Assembly (NCBI RefSeq): GCF_014197445.1
Contig: NZ_JACIFO010000001.1
Coordinates: 124,001-188,000, forward strand
Source: Mesonia hippocampi
Lineage (GTDB): Bacteria > Bacteroidota > Bacteroidia > Flavobacteriales > Flavobacteriaceae
DNA length: 64,000 bases
Direction of reading: 5' to 3'
The notes under the pieces were generated by a model. That model made no database searches. It saw only the letters and a program-made list of their open reading frames with translations, and was not told the origin of the DNA. This document shows positions 1 to 9,750 of the stretch, in pieces; position 1 is the first letter of the stretch; the number at the start of each line of letters is the position of its first letter. Position numbers and translations under genes: made by a program.

Positions 1-538
1 CTATAGCTGTTAGGAAATCTGCGATGGATTTGTTGGTTACAATAGAGGAGATTAAAACAATACCTATCATCCAAGTAATAATCATAAATACTTGAATGTA
101 ACTTTCTATAGGTTTGTCTTTAAAGTTTTTAAGAGAACGTAAATAATCTTTGAAAGAATGTAGGATGGTACGAATCATCCAAATAAACATAATAATTATA
201 GCAATATCAACAATGCTTATTATTAAAGCTTTTGGCGAGGAGTAATCAATCAAGAAATCGGTTATAAAGGTACGTCCTACAATAAGTACAATTAAGTTTG
301 CTAAGTTTACAATAGCTTTATTACTGAATAAATAATCGTCAAATTTTGTTTTTGTTTTTGCCGCAATTTGAGATAAAAAGCCTCTAAAAAACTTAATGAA
401 AACGTACCTAAGAGCAGAGGCAATAATGATAAAAACAATGATGTTGAGTATAAAATTTACCCATACAGCTATTGGTTTAGACCATCCAGCGCTGATAAAA
501 AAATCGTAAAAGAAATGAGTAAAATTCTCAAGTTTCAT
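1..538 (-). CDS. MscS-family mechanosensitive channel (N-terminal part, cut by window edge)
   Basis: The reading frame starts with ATG at 538 and stays open to the left edge, giving about 179 residues. It shows four hydrophobic segments (about residues 28-48, 75-95, 105-125 and 148-172). Between them lies the segment KDKPIESYIQV, which resembles the loop before the pore helix in YbdG-type MscS proteins. Such channels sit in the inner membrane and release solutes on hypo-osmotic shock. The pore helix and beta domain lie outside the window. The gene is divergent from the FUSC gene across 139 bp. The family is fairly sure; the subtype is an inference. Confidence 0.72.
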   Translation of the reverse strand, partial: MKLENFTHFFYDFFISAGWSKPIAVWVNFILNIIVFIIIASALRYVFIKFFRGFLSQIAAKTKTKFDDYLFSNKAIVNLANLIVLIVGRTFITDFLIDYSSPKALIISIVDIAIIIMFIWMIRTILHSFKDYLRSLKNFKDKPIESYIQVFMIITWMIGIVLISSIVTNKSIADFLTAI

Positions 539-677
539 AAGTATTTAACTTTCTTGGGCTACAAGCAACAAAAATAAAAATGATAACATCCAAAACAACT
601 TAAAATCTAAAAAGTTTTCCCTAAACTATTCTTAAAATGTAGTTTTTTGCATAAATAGTTTAGGTACTTTTGTATGA

Positions 678-2939
678 ATGATGAAACTAGCCAACACAAA
701 AGGAACTATAATTAGGTATTTCTCTAGTACAGATTTATCCAAAGCTTTAATTTTAGCTATAGCTATTATAATACCCTTGTTGTATGCAACTTTAACTAAC
801 CAAATGTTGCTAGGTATAGGTTTAACAGTAGGGGTTTTTTTAGTTGCTCCTAGTAATGTTTCTGGGAACCTACGCCATAGGTTTTTAGGAATATTAGCTG
901 CCACTTTACTGAGTGCATCAATCACTTATACTTTACACCTAGTAATAGGAAATACAGGTTTACAATGGGGGTTAGCAATACTTTATACTTTTATTAGTGC
1001 TTATATTTCTGTTTATGGGTTTCGAGCATCATTGGTTTCTTTCTCAGGATTATTGGCAATAACCTTAAGTTTTTCTAACATTGGTGAAGAAAATTTTCAA
1101 CTACACAGTTTAGGAATACTAATAGGTGGTTTATGGTATATTTTAATAAGTACTATAGTATTATTAATACGCCCTAAAAAACATTCAGATATTGTATTAG
1201 GAGAAACAGTAGAGCTAACGGCTAAATTTCTTAAATATAGAGCCAAATTACTAAAAGATAAAAAACATAGAGCGAAACTAAAAAAAGAACAATTTTTACT
1301 CCAAAGTGCTATAAATGAACATCACGAAACGCTAAGGGAAGCTTTACTAAGTAATCGTTTTACCTCTGGTACGTCAAATTCATCTAGGCGTAAAATATTA
1401 ATTTTAATAGAGTTAATAGATATTTTAGAACTAGGTTTAACGCACCCGATTAATTATAAGACTGTAGATAGGTTAAAGGACTCTTACCCAACCTTGGTTA
1501 GAAGGTATCAAGATTTAAGTTTTGCCATGAGTCAAGAACTTAATAAAGTAGCAAAAAATATTTTAGAAGGTAAGCGTTTTTATTTAGACAATCAACTTCG
1601 AATAAAAATACATGTTATCCATCAGGATATTACAAATCTTTTTAAAAATAATCCAGATCCTAAAGCTCAGGAAATTTTTATTCAATTAAATAATGTACTC
1701 CGTTTTGAACGAAAACAAGCACAAAAAATACGTTATATACAACGTGTAGTTACCAACATAGACAGAAGGAATACTTTTACAATTATCCCTAGAGAATATG
1801 AGCAATTTTTAACTCCAGTAGATTATAGCTTTAAAATTCTTGTAGATAATTTTTCATGGAGCTCACCTATGTTTAAACATGCAATAAGACTAAGTTTATT
1901 AATGTTTATAGGGCTATTGGTTGGATATCTTTTTGAGGTACAAAATGCCTACTGGATTTTACTAACATTAATAGTAATACTTCGCCCTAGTTATGGGCTT
2001 ACTAAAGAGCGTTCGGTTAAACGTATCATAGGCACTTTAATAGGGAGTGTAGTTGCTGTTGGTCTTGTGTACATAACAAACAATACAACGGCTTATGCAG
2101 TTATGGCAATCATATCGCTGGTGTTAGCCTTTTCTATGATACAGAAAAACTATGTTGGAGGCGCTGCTTTTATTACAATAAACGTTATACTTATCTATGC
2201 ATTATTACAGCCCAACCCCATAGATGTTATTCAGTATAGAATAATAGATACCATTATAGGAGCTGGTTTAGCATTTGCAGGAAACCTATTGCTATTTCCT
2301 AGTTGGGAATATAAAGAAATAAATAGTACAATACAGAACGCACTTAGTGCTAATATAGATTTCTTGAAAGAAGTGGTTAAATTTTATCATCATCCAGAAG
2401 AATTAAAATCATATAAACTAAAGCGTAAAACCGCTTTTTTAGCAACAGGAAACTTAAATGGAGCTTTTCAGCGGATGCTTCAAGAACCTAAAAGTAAACA
2501 AAAAAACGTAGAAGAAACATACGAGTACACAGTGCTTAATTACACTTTTTTATCGGCATTAGTAAGCCTAGGAAGCTATATACGCAGTAACGAACATGTA
2601 AAAAAGTACAACTTTGTGCAAACCTACACCGCAGCTATTATCCAGAATATAGAAGCAACCATAGCCATATTAAACCAAGGAGAATATCTAGAAGATATTA
2701 GATTGGAAGAAAATAGAGAAATAGCCTATAAAGAAATTAATCAGCGTTACGATATGTTGGTGAATAGAAAAGTAGGACAAGTAAAAAGAGGGAAAACGTT
2801 GTTTGAAGACCCTTTAACATTAGAAATGCACGATTTACAATTACTTTCTGAACAATTTAAATGGTTATACGAGGTGTCTTTTAATCTAAAAAGTGTATAT
2901 TCAAAACAAAAGCCAGCTATTTATGAAGAGTTATTTTAA
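678..2939 (+). CDS. FUSC-family inner-membrane protein (YccS/YhfK-like)
   Basis: 753 residues with two membrane blocks (about residues 25-165 and 400-545), each followed by a long charged cytoplasmic region. This is the duplicated architecture of FUSC/aromatic-acid exporter proteins. The second block contains the conserved-looking stretch YWILLTLIVILRPSYGLT followed by a basic RIIGTLIGS segment, typical of the family. The family is linked to export of aromatic acids or fusaric acid, but the substrate is unknown here. The start is the first of two consecutive ATGs. The next gene begins inside its last codons, so they are probably co-transcribed. Confidence 0.8.
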   Translation: MMKLANTKGTIIRYFSSTDLSKALILAIAIIIPLLYATLTNQMLLGIGLTVGVFLVAPSNVSGNLRHRFLGILAATLLSASITYTLHLVIGNTGLQWGLAILYTFISAYISVYGFRASLVSFSGLLAITLSFSNIGEENFQLHSLGILIGGLWYILISTIVLLIRPKKHSDIVLGETVELTAKFLKYRAKLLKDKKHRAKLKKEQFLLQSAINEHHETLREALLSNRFTSGTSNSSRRKILILIELIDILELGLTHPINYKTVDRLKDSYPTLVRRYQDLSFAMSQELNKVAKNILEGKRFYLDNQLRIKIHVIHQDITNLFKNNPDPKAQEIFIQLNNVLRFERKQAQKIRYIQRVVTNIDRRNTFTIIPREYEQFLTPVDYSFKILVDNFSWSSPMFKHAIRLSLLMFIGLLVGYLFEVQNAYWILLTLIVILRPSYGLTKERSVKRIIGTLIGSVVAVGLVYITNNTTAYAVMAIISLVLAFSMIQKNYVGGAAFITINVILIYALLQPNPIDVIQYRIIDTIIGAGLAFAGNLLLFPSWEYKEINSTIQNALSANIDFLKEVVKFYHHPEELKSYKLKRKTAFLATGNLNGAFQRMLQEPKSKQKNVEETYEYTVLNYTFLSALVSLGSYIRSNEHVKKYNFVQTYTAAIIQNIEATIAILNQGEYLEDIRLEENREIAYKEINQRYDMLVNRKVGQVKRGKTLFEDPLTLEMHDLQLLSEQFKWLYEVSFNLKSVYSKQKPAIYEELF

Positions 2940-3792
2940 AAGTATTCCGTTTTTCATCACTTTAGGGATTTTACTTTTTGTAGGAGTAGCTTCTTATCTG
3001 TTTGCTAAAAAATATGCCTTAGCTTATAAAAATCCAGGAGAAGTAAAAATCTTAAAAACATATAACTTGCCTAGTGTTTTACAAGAAATATCGGGAATTT
3101 CATATTTAAACAACAATAAAATAGCTTGTGTACAAGATGAAAACGGAATAGTTTTTATTTATAATCTAACTGATAAAAAGATATCTAAAGAAATAAAGTT
3201 TGCGAAAAATGGCGATTATGAAGGCATAACCTTAGTAGGAAAAAAAGCTTATGTTGTAAAAAGTAATGGGCAACTTTACGAAATAGAAAATATAGCGGAT
3301 TCTGTTGCCAAAGTTAAACAATATAAAACAGCTTTAACAAGTAAATATGACGTAGAAGGCTTGTGTTATGATAAAGCTAACCATAGACTTTTATTAGCCT
3401 GTAAAGAATCGGGAAATAAAAACAACCAATACAAACCCATTTTTGCTTTTGACTTAGTTACGAAAAAATTACAAGAAACACCTGTTTTTAAAATTACCTA
3501 TACGGCCAATTATTTTAAAAACCTAAAGCATTTTGGAAAAGCAAAAGTTTTTAAACCTTCGGCTATTGGTATTCATCCTGTAACCAAAGAGGTGTATATT
3601 TTAGACGGGGTAAGACCCAAGCTTTTAATTTTATCTAAAGCGTGGGAATTTAAAGCATTATATCACTTAGATACAGATGATTTCCCACAACCAGAAGGCA
3701 TTACTTTTAGTCCAGAAGGAACTCTATTTATTTCGAATGAAGGCGGATGGAATCCTGCAAATATTCATCAAATGGTTTTAGTTTCTAACTAA
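2926..3792 (+). CDS. SdiA-regulated-like beta-propeller protein, membrane anchored
   Basis: About 288 residues from the ATG at 2926, which overlaps the FUSC stop by 14 bp; I prefer it to the in-frame ATG 33 bp upstream because a hydrophobic N-terminal anchor (FFITLGILLFVGVASYLFA) follows directly. The body has recurring propeller-like blades (EISGISYL, GDYEGITLVG, KYDVEGLCYD, QPEGITFSPEGTLFISNEGG) as in SdiA-regulated/YjiK and phytase-like proteins. These are predicted periplasmic or outer-face proteins of unknown activity. Family assignment rests on the repeated DxEG(I/L) pattern. Confidence 0.6.
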   Translation, partial: KSYFKSIPFFITLGILLFVGVASYLFAKKYALAYKNPGEVKILKTYNLPSVLQEISGISYLNNNKIACVQDENGIVFIYNLTDKKISKEIKFAKNGDYEGITLVGKKAYVVKSNGQLYEIENIADSVAKVKQYKTALTSKYDVEGLCYDKANHRLLLACKESGNKNNQYKPIFAFDLVTKKLQETPVFKITYTANYFKNLKHFGKAKVFKPSAIGIHPVTKEVYILDGVRPKLLILSKAWEFKALYHLDTDDFPQPEGITFSPEGTLFISNEGGWNPANIHQMVLVSN

Positions 3793-3795
3793 TAA

Positions 3796-6093
3796 TTATT
3801 TTTTCTTTTTTAGGAAATCAAAAAAACCTTTTTTCTTCTCTTCGTCCTTTTTAAAGCTTTGTTTTTCGTCTTCTTTTTTTCCAAAAATACGTTTTAAAAA
3901 GCCATCTTCTTTTGTAGGAGGGCAGGAGAGTTCCTCTAATACTTTAGGTGTACTGTTTTCAAAATTTGCTTTTGTAATAGAATTAAAATCTGGATTGTTA
4001 TTTAAGGCTTGCATAAAATAACCAAAAATGGGCAATGCAGATTTAGCTCCTTGTCCTTGCCTTGTTGTTTTAAAACCTATTTGTTGGTCGTTTCCTACCC
4101 AAATAATATTTACCAAGTTTGGAGTAATACCTACAAACCAACCATCTTTATTGTCTTGTGTAGTTCCTGTTTTTCCTGCGATAGCATTAGGAAGATTAAA
4201 GGTACTTCTTAATCGTCTTGCAGTACCGCTGTTTACGGTCTCTTTCATCATTTCGAGCATTATTTGTCTCGTATGGTCGCTGTAAGCTTTTTGAGTACTT
4301 GTTTTGGGTTTATGTTGGTATAATAGTTTTCCGTTTTTATCTTCAATCTTCGTAATAAAATACGCCTGACTAGGAATACTTTGATTAACAAATGTAGTAT
4401 AGGCGGTGGCTAATTCTAATACAGAAAACGAGCTTACTCCTAAAGCGATAGCTGGAACAGGTTCTATGCTAGAGGTTATGCCCATTGCTTTTGCCATATC
4501 AATTGTTTTTTCTATTCCAGTGTCGTGCATCACTTTTACGGCAATGGTGTTTATCGAGTTACTTAATGCAGTTTCTAAAGAGTAATTTAAATCTGATGGA
4601 TTATTCTTAGAAGCATTTTTAGGTTTCCAATTGTCTACATCAGTGTATGTTATTGCTTTGTTAGAATAGTATGTACATGCGGGCATACCGTTTTCTATAG
4701 CTGTAGTGTACACAATAGGTTTAAAGGTAGAACCAACTTGGCGTTTACTTTGTGTAATATGGTCGTATTTAAAGAAATTATAATTAATGCCACCAACATA
4801 AGCTCTAATTCCGCCGATTTGTGGCTCGATAGAAAGCATTCCTGTGTTTAAAAATTTTAAGTAATGGGTAATGCTATCTAAAACAGAGAGGTTTTTTGTT
4901 TGGTTTCCTTCCCAATTAAAAACTTTTATCTTTCTTTTTAGTTTTAAGGAGTCCTGTAGTTGTTGTTCCGACAGTTTTTGTTGTTTTAAGCGTTTATAGT
5001 AGGCAGTGGTTTTTAAGGTTTTATAGATTAATGCAGAATCTTTTTTCCAAGGGGCAAGGTTTCCGTAGGCTTCCTCAAAGGCTTTTTGTAGTTTAGTGAG
5101 GTGTTTTTTTACTGCGGCTTCGGCATGTTGTTGTAAGTTAATATCTAAAGTGGTGTGTATTTTTAGTCCGTCGGTATAAATTTCGTAGCCTTTTCCATTA
5201 GCTTTTACAAGTTTATTTTCGGCAATAATTTTGTTAGCTTCTTTAATTACTTGAGCTCTAAAATACGGAGCAATACCTTGATTTGGGTTATAGTATTGGT
5301 AATCTAGCAGAATATTATTTTGCATAGCTTCTTCAGCTTCTTTTTCTGTAATGTAGTTGTATTTTAGCATTTGGGTAATTACAACATCACGCCTAAGTTG
5401 ACTTCGTTCGGGAAACAGTCTAGGGTTATAGCTATGGTTAGCTTTTAAGCTTCCAATAAGCGTTGCTGCTTCTGCAAGGTTGAGGTCTTGTGTAGTTTTA
5501 TTGAAAAATTTTTGTGCGGCACTTTCTATACCATAGGTGTTATCGCTAAACGGAACCGTGTTTAGGTATAGGGTTAAAATTTCTTTTTTACTATAAATGG
5601 CTTCAATTCTGCTAGCCACAATACTTTCTCTAAGTTTGTTTACCACAATACTTAGGTAGCCATAATCTTTTCTTCCGTATAAGTTTTTTGCTAATTGTAG
5701 CGTAATGGTACTACCACCTCCCGAAGATTTATCGGCCTGAAGAATGGTTTTAAAAAACACACGAAATAAGCTTCTGCTATCAATACCATCGTGTTCGTAA
5801 AACCGAGCGTCTTCGGTAGCAATTAAAGCATCTATCAGGTGTTTAGGAAATTGTTTGTAAGTAATGTTTTGCCGGTCTAACCGATATACTTTTCCAAGTA
5901 AATCATTATTTATATCTAGAATTTGTGTAGCCTGTTGTTGCTTTAAATCACTTAAATCTTTTTTGCTAGGTAATTTTCCCCATAAACCAAAATAAATACT
6001 GGAGTAGAATAGAACTAATAATGTAATAAGACTTAAAATTATCCCTAAACCAATTTTAAGCCAATTATATTTTTTTATAGAAAAAAAACTCAT
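3796..6093 (-). CDS. Penicillin-binding protein 1A (bifunctional glycosyltransferase/transpeptidase)
   Basis: 765 residues from ATG 6093; a further in-frame TTG at 6120 is a weaker start. Order: short cytoplasmic tail, one membrane helix (about 15-40), GT51 glycosyltransferase domain with EDARFYEHDG (about 94) and GGSTITLQLAKN (about 126), then the transpeptidase with STFK (455-458, acyl-Ser), SNS (511-513) and KTGT (641-644). All catalytic motifs are intact. It polymerises and cross-links peptidoglycan in the periplasm. The C-terminus is a lysine-rich tail, common in Bacteroidota PBP1A. It is convergent with the preceding gene, with only 3 bp between stops. Confidence 0.93.
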   Translation of the reverse strand: MSFFSIKKYNWLKIGLGIILSLITLLVLFYSSIYFGLWGKLPSKKDLSDLKQQQATQILDINNDLLGKVYRLDRQNITYKQFPKHLIDALIATEDARFYEHDGIDSRSLFRVFFKTILQADKSSGGGSTITLQLAKNLYGRKDYGYLSIVVNKLRESIVASRIEAIYSKKEILTLYLNTVPFSDNTYGIESAAQKFFNKTTQDLNLAEAATLIGSLKANHSYNPRLFPERSQLRRDVVITQMLKYNYITEKEAEEAMQNNILLDYQYYNPNQGIAPYFRAQVIKEANKIIAENKLVKANGKGYEIYTDGLKIHTTLDINLQQHAEAAVKKHLTKLQKAFEEAYGNLAPWKKDSALIYKTLKTTAYYKRLKQQKLSEQQLQDSLKLKRKIKVFNWEGNQTKNLSVLDSITHYLKFLNTGMLSIEPQIGGIRAYVGGINYNFFKYDHITQSKRQVGSTFKPIVYTTAIENGMPACTYYSNKAITYTDVDNWKPKNASKNNPSDLNYSLETALSNSINTIAVKVMHDTGIEKTIDMAKAMGITSSIEPVPAIALGVSSFSVLELATAYTTFVNQSIPSQAYFITKIEDKNGKLLYQHKPKTSTQKAYSDHTRQIMLEMMKETVNSGTARRLRSTFNLPNAIAGKTGTTQDNKDGWFVGITPNLVNIIWVGNDQQIGFKTTRQGQGAKSALPIFGYFMQALNNNPDFNSITKANFENSTPKVLEELSCPPTKEDGFLKRIFGKKEDEKQSFKKDEEKKKGFFDFLKKKK

Positions 6094-6304
6094 GTTAATG
6101 CTTTTATGCAAAGAAAACAATATATGTTAACTTATAGTATAGTTTTCAATTAGCTTTAACATATAAAATTTTTTATGTATAACTTTTATAGCCTGTGTAG
6201 GCTTCCTTAAAAATAGCTAAAAGTTAAAAAACATTAAAAGTAGTGCGAAAACAGTTTACTTCTTAAAAAGCTTAATATCTTTAGGATATAAAAAAATAAA
6301 CATT

Positions 6305-7030
6305 ATGAATTTGAAAAATAAGACCGCTTTTATAACAGGAGGAAGCAAAGGTATAGGCTACGGAATTGCAGAAGCTTTACTTGCGCAAGGCGTGAATGTT
6401 GCCTTAACAAGTAGAGATGCAAGCAGAGCAGAGGAAACGCTAAAAAAAATACAAAAAACAAGCGATGCAAAGGTAAAAGCATATACTTTAGATGTACGCG
6501 ATTATAAACAACAGCAAGAAGTTGTGGCTAAGGTAATAGCAGATTTTGGAGCTATAGATTTTGTGATTGCTAATGCAGGAATTGGACATTTTGCTGATTT
6601 TGAAACCTTAACTCCAGAGCAATGGCAAGAAACAATAGATACTAATTTAAGTGGAGTGTTTTATACTGCCAAAGCATGCTTAGAAAGCTTAAAAGAAACG
6701 CAAGGATATTTCATAAGTATTTCTAGTTTGGCCGGAACTAACTTTTTCCCTACCGCAAGCGCTTATAACGCAAGTAAATTTGGGGTAACAGGTTTTACAC
6801 AATCCATGATGCTTGATGTAAGAAAACACGGAATTAGCGTTTCTACCATTATGCCAGGATCTGTCTCTACACATTTTAACGGAAATAACCCAGAAGAAAA
6901 ACTAGAAGCAGAGGCTTGGAAAATTCAGAAGGAAGATATTGGTGAGTTGGTCGTAGATTTGTTTAAGATGAATAAACGTGCATTGCCAAGTAAAATTGAA
7001 ATTAGACCTGCACAGCCACCAACAAAATAA
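6305..7030 (+). CDS. SDR-family NAD(P)-dependent oxidoreductase
   Basis: 241 residues with a classical short-chain dehydrogenase layout: cofactor motif TGGSKGIG (11-18), NAG (90-92), catalytic Ser near 140 (ISISSLAG), YNASK with Tyr154 and Lys158, and PGSVST after it. The Rossmann fold and active site look complete. The substrate cannot be deduced; the short C-terminus resembles 3-ketoacyl-ACP reductase-like or sepiapterin-reductase-like members. It is monocistronic, with a shared terminator hairpin 30 bp downstream. Confidence 0.88.
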   Translation: MNLKNKTAFITGGSKGIGYGIAEALLAQGVNVALTSRDASRAEETLKKIQKTSDAKVKAYTLDVRDYKQQQEVVAKVIADFGAIDFVIANAGIGHFADFETLTPEQWQETIDTNLSGVFYTAKACLESLKETQGYFISISSLAGTNFFPTASAYNASKFGVTGFTQSMMLDVRKHGISVSTIMPGSVSTHFNGNNPEEKLEAEAWKIQKEDIGELVVDLFKMNKRALPSKIEIRPAQPPTK

Positions 7031-7057
7031 TAGCAGTTAAAGAATAAGTATATAGAG

Positions 7058-7087
7058 AAAAAGGTTAACTTAAGTTGACCTTTTTTT
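7058..7087. terminator. Bidirectional intrinsic terminator
   Basis: The arms AAGGTTAACTT and AAGTTGACCTT pair over 11 bp with one G-U pair, with A and T runs on both sides. It lies between two convergent genes (stops at 7030 and 7086) and can serve both. Confidence 0.7.
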
Positions 7088-7952
7088 ATTGTTTTTTATG
7101 CATGGTATAAGTAAGCTGAAGTACGTTTAGATTCCATAACGTAAACGTTTGTTTTGCTACAACTTGTTTGTCTATACAACTTACAACTAGTTTATCTTTG
7201 AACGATTTAATGAATTTAGTCCATAATGTTCCTTTGGCATCTTGTAGCAAGAAATAAAAACCACTATCTCCCATTTTTTTTCCAGAAGAAGTTAAAATCA
7301 GCGACCCGTCTTTTCCTACGCTGGGTGCTAAAACAACGGTAGCACTTCCGTTAGGCAAGGGAAAAATTGCTTTTATACAAGTTTGCCCCGAAGGAATAGT
7401 GCAGGTTTTATAAATGCCAGTATAGACCACTTTGTTTGTAGCTTTAAATGCTCTTAACCAAATGGTGTGTTTGGGCTGATTGGAAACAGCATCTGTTAGG
7501 TGTATAATGCTATTGGTTAGTTCTTTATTAATAGTGTTTTTAATATTTTGTATAGGTATGTTAAGCTGTTGTATTCTTCGGCTAAAAAGTGCTTTGAGTA
7601 GAAAACCAAAACCTTTAAAAAACGGATTCCATTTAACTGCTAGAACAAGGTTGTAATTGGTTGTGTTTTGATAAAAATCGATAACACCTTTAGATAATTT
7701 TTTTACTTCTTTTGCAGGAAGATTAAGTTGATTTATTGAAGAAAATAAGCCGTCATCTTTTTTTGATTCATGGATAATTAAGCTTTCTTTTTGTGCTAAT
7801 TGTTCTATGAATTTATATCCAATGCCTTTTGTATTGCCAAAAGGTCCTAAAAGCCATTGGTGTTTTTTGTTGTCAATTTTGTTTCCGTATAAAATAACCC
7901 ATTGTTGAGTTGCCCAATCTAAAAAGTTCTGTTTTTTATGTGCTATTCCCAT
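7086..7952 (-). CDS. Unknown protein, 288 residues
   Basis: I do not recognise this family. It starts with ATG at 7952 and has no clear signal peptide. The N-terminal third (WVILYGNKIDNKKHQWLLGPFG) is rich in aromatic and Gly residues. The middle has a weak hydrophobic stretch (KWNPFFKGFGFLLKALF, about 108-124). The C-terminal half looks like a beta-rich domain (SATVVLAPSVGKDGSLILTSSG). Spacing, codon use and the terminator after it support a real gene. Confidence 0.5.
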   Translation of the reverse strand: MGIAHKKQNFLDWATQQWVILYGNKIDNKKHQWLLGPFGNTKGIGYKFIEQLAQKESLIIHESKKDDGLFSSINQLNLPAKEVKKLSKGVIDFYQNTTNYNLVLAVKWNPFFKGFGFLLKALFSRRIQQLNIPIQNIKNTINKELTNSIIHLTDAVSNQPKHTIWLRAFKATNKVVYTGIYKTCTIPSGQTCIKAIFPLPNGSATVVLAPSVGKDGSLILTSSGKKMGDSGFYFLLQDAKGTLWTKFIKSFKDKLVVSCIDKQVVAKQTFTLWNLNVLQLTYTMHKKQ

Positions 7953-8029
7953 ATTATTTTTTTTAGAACAACCGGTAAAATTAGCTTTTTGGGTTAGGCT
8001 CTATGTAGATGCAACCTTTCTTTTTATAA

Positions 8030-9634
8030 CTAATAAAAATACTCTTTTCCGTTGTATTGAAGCCAACCTTTTCTTCCGTCGGGTAACGTAAATTTAGCAA
8101 ACGCATTGTTTAAAAAAGGAGATAGTGTTTGGTATTTTCCGTTTTTATGTAGTGGATAATAACCTTTTAATCCATCTTTTTCGAAAAGCACAAGTGATGT
8201 CATTTCATTTGCAATTATTTGCTCATATTGGTTGGGGAGTAAAGGTGTTAGGTTTATGTTTACGGTAATTTCGGCAATGTTTTCTTCGAAATCGTAGTCT
8301 TTAATTATGTTATTAAATTTATATAAACCAAAAAGTCCATCTTTTTTGGTCACAATGTAGTTTTGTTTTTGCTCTAGGTGATCGGCTAGGATTTTTATCT
8401 TTTTTGTATGGTTTGTAAAAGTAACAAGGCTAGCTTCTCCGATATTGTTTACCGGGGTTGTTTTGTAACTTTCTAATAAATTAGTAGCGTTATAGCCTTT
8501 GCAGGTTATGTGAAACGAGTTGTGGTTACTTTCTTTAATTTCATATACATAATGATGTGTATTATAGGCTTTGGTTTCTTTTTTAGGTTTTATTTGAGAT
8601 AATTCCCCGCTACTATTTATATCAAATACTTGATTATTAACCAATGCTGTAAATGTTTCATTTACGTAATGAATGGCTTTAAAACCTTTGGGTGTAATGT
8701 CTTGTAATAAACCGTTAAATAAATATTTTTTGTGTTTTTTCTCTCCAATTATTAACTGCTTATTATACTCACCTATGGGGTATAATGTATCCATTGGGTT
8801 GTCTAATAGTGGAGCGGGCAATCGGTTGCTATAGATTTTTCCTTTTTTTATAGTAAAATCGTATTCCTTATAATAGAATGGTTTGTTTTCTTGTTTTTTA
8901 AGTTTTTCAAAAGCTTCTAAATCTACGATAGATTGGATTGTATGCTCTTCAAAACCCTTAGTGGTAAAATCTATTTCTCCTATTTTTCCTTCCCAGCCTT
9001 CATTTGTTTTCATCAAGTACCCATTCATATTGTTAAATACAAAAAATACCATTGTGGGCTTTTTGTTTATGTATATAGGTATGCAAACTCCTGTGTGTTG
9101 ATCTCCAGACAGATAGTTTACTTTCACTATTTTGTTTTTTGTAACTTCCAAGGCTAATTTGGCTGTACTTACTTCTCCATTTTCGAGCAAGTATTTATTT
9201 TTTAAATAAATAGTTTTTTGGGCTAAGGAATCGATATTTATAGGGATTAAGTCTGTAATAGGGGTATAGTGTTTTTTATTTGTAATATCATAAATATCTG
9301 TATCGCTTACAGTAACAAGCAGTGAGTCTTTGAGTTTTATTTTATGTTTGTAAAAATTGCCAGTTAATTTTGGTTGAAGAAAAACTAAGGGGAAATTATC
9401 TCCAGTAGCATCATCGCCAAATTTTTCAATGTATTTAGCGGTTATATAAATGGCATCTTGAGAAACAATCTGCTTGTTTTTTGGGATTTTATTTCCTATT
9501 ATTTCGATAGTATCTTTTACAGAAATTTGATCTAAGTTGTATTTGTTTTTCTGATAAAAATAACCGATAAATGCTATAAACATAATAGCTACCCCTGTTA
9601 ATATACCTATAAATAGGCTTTTCCATTTTTGCAT
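8030..9634 (-). CDS. Membrane-anchored unknown protein with WG-like repeats at its C-terminus
   Basis: 534 residues. One N-terminal membrane helix (about 6-27, LFIGILTGVAIMFIAFIGYF) anchors a large extracytoplasmic part. The last third contains degenerate units of the form KDGLFGLY, KDGLKGYYPL and DGRKGWLQYNGK, similar to WG (KWG-Leptospira) beta repeats, but too few and too weak to be certain. No enzyme motif is visible. It is separated from both neighbours by more than 75 bp, so probably monocistronic. Confidence 0.5.
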   Translation of the reverse strand: MQKWKSLFIGILTGVAIMFIAFIGYFYQKNKYNLDQISVKDTIEIIGNKIPKNKQIVSQDAIYITAKYIEKFGDDATGDNFPLVFLQPKLTGNFYKHKIKLKDSLLVTVSDTDIYDITNKKHYTPITDLIPINIDSLAQKTIYLKNKYLLENGEVSTAKLALEVTKNKIVKVNYLSGDQHTGVCIPIYINKKPTMVFFVFNNMNGYLMKTNEGWEGKIGEIDFTTKGFEEHTIQSIVDLEAFEKLKKQENKPFYYKEYDFTIKKGKIYSNRLPAPLLDNPMDTLYPIGEYNKQLIIGEKKHKKYLFNGLLQDITPKGFKAIHYVNETFTALVNNQVFDINSSGELSQIKPKKETKAYNTHHYVYEIKESNHNSFHITCKGYNATNLLESYKTTPVNNIGEASLVTFTNHTKKIKILADHLEQKQNYIVTKKDGLFGLYKFNNIIKDYDFEENIAEITVNINLTPLLPNQYEQIIANEMTSLVLFEKDGLKGYYPLHKNGKYQTLSPFLNNAFAKFTLPDGRKGWLQYNGKEYFY

Positions 9635-9750
9635 TTTTTGGTTTATTTATAGGTTAATGCAGATTTAGCTTAGTTTGTATACAATTATAGTTAGACTATA
9701 TAAAACGAGTTGGCAATTTAACAAAATTGAAAATATTTTAAAAAAAAGTT

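Noticed and set aside
4009-4285. Rightward frames inside the PBP1A gene
   Set aside because: They are antisense shadows of a gene with all catalytic motifs and have no plausible product.
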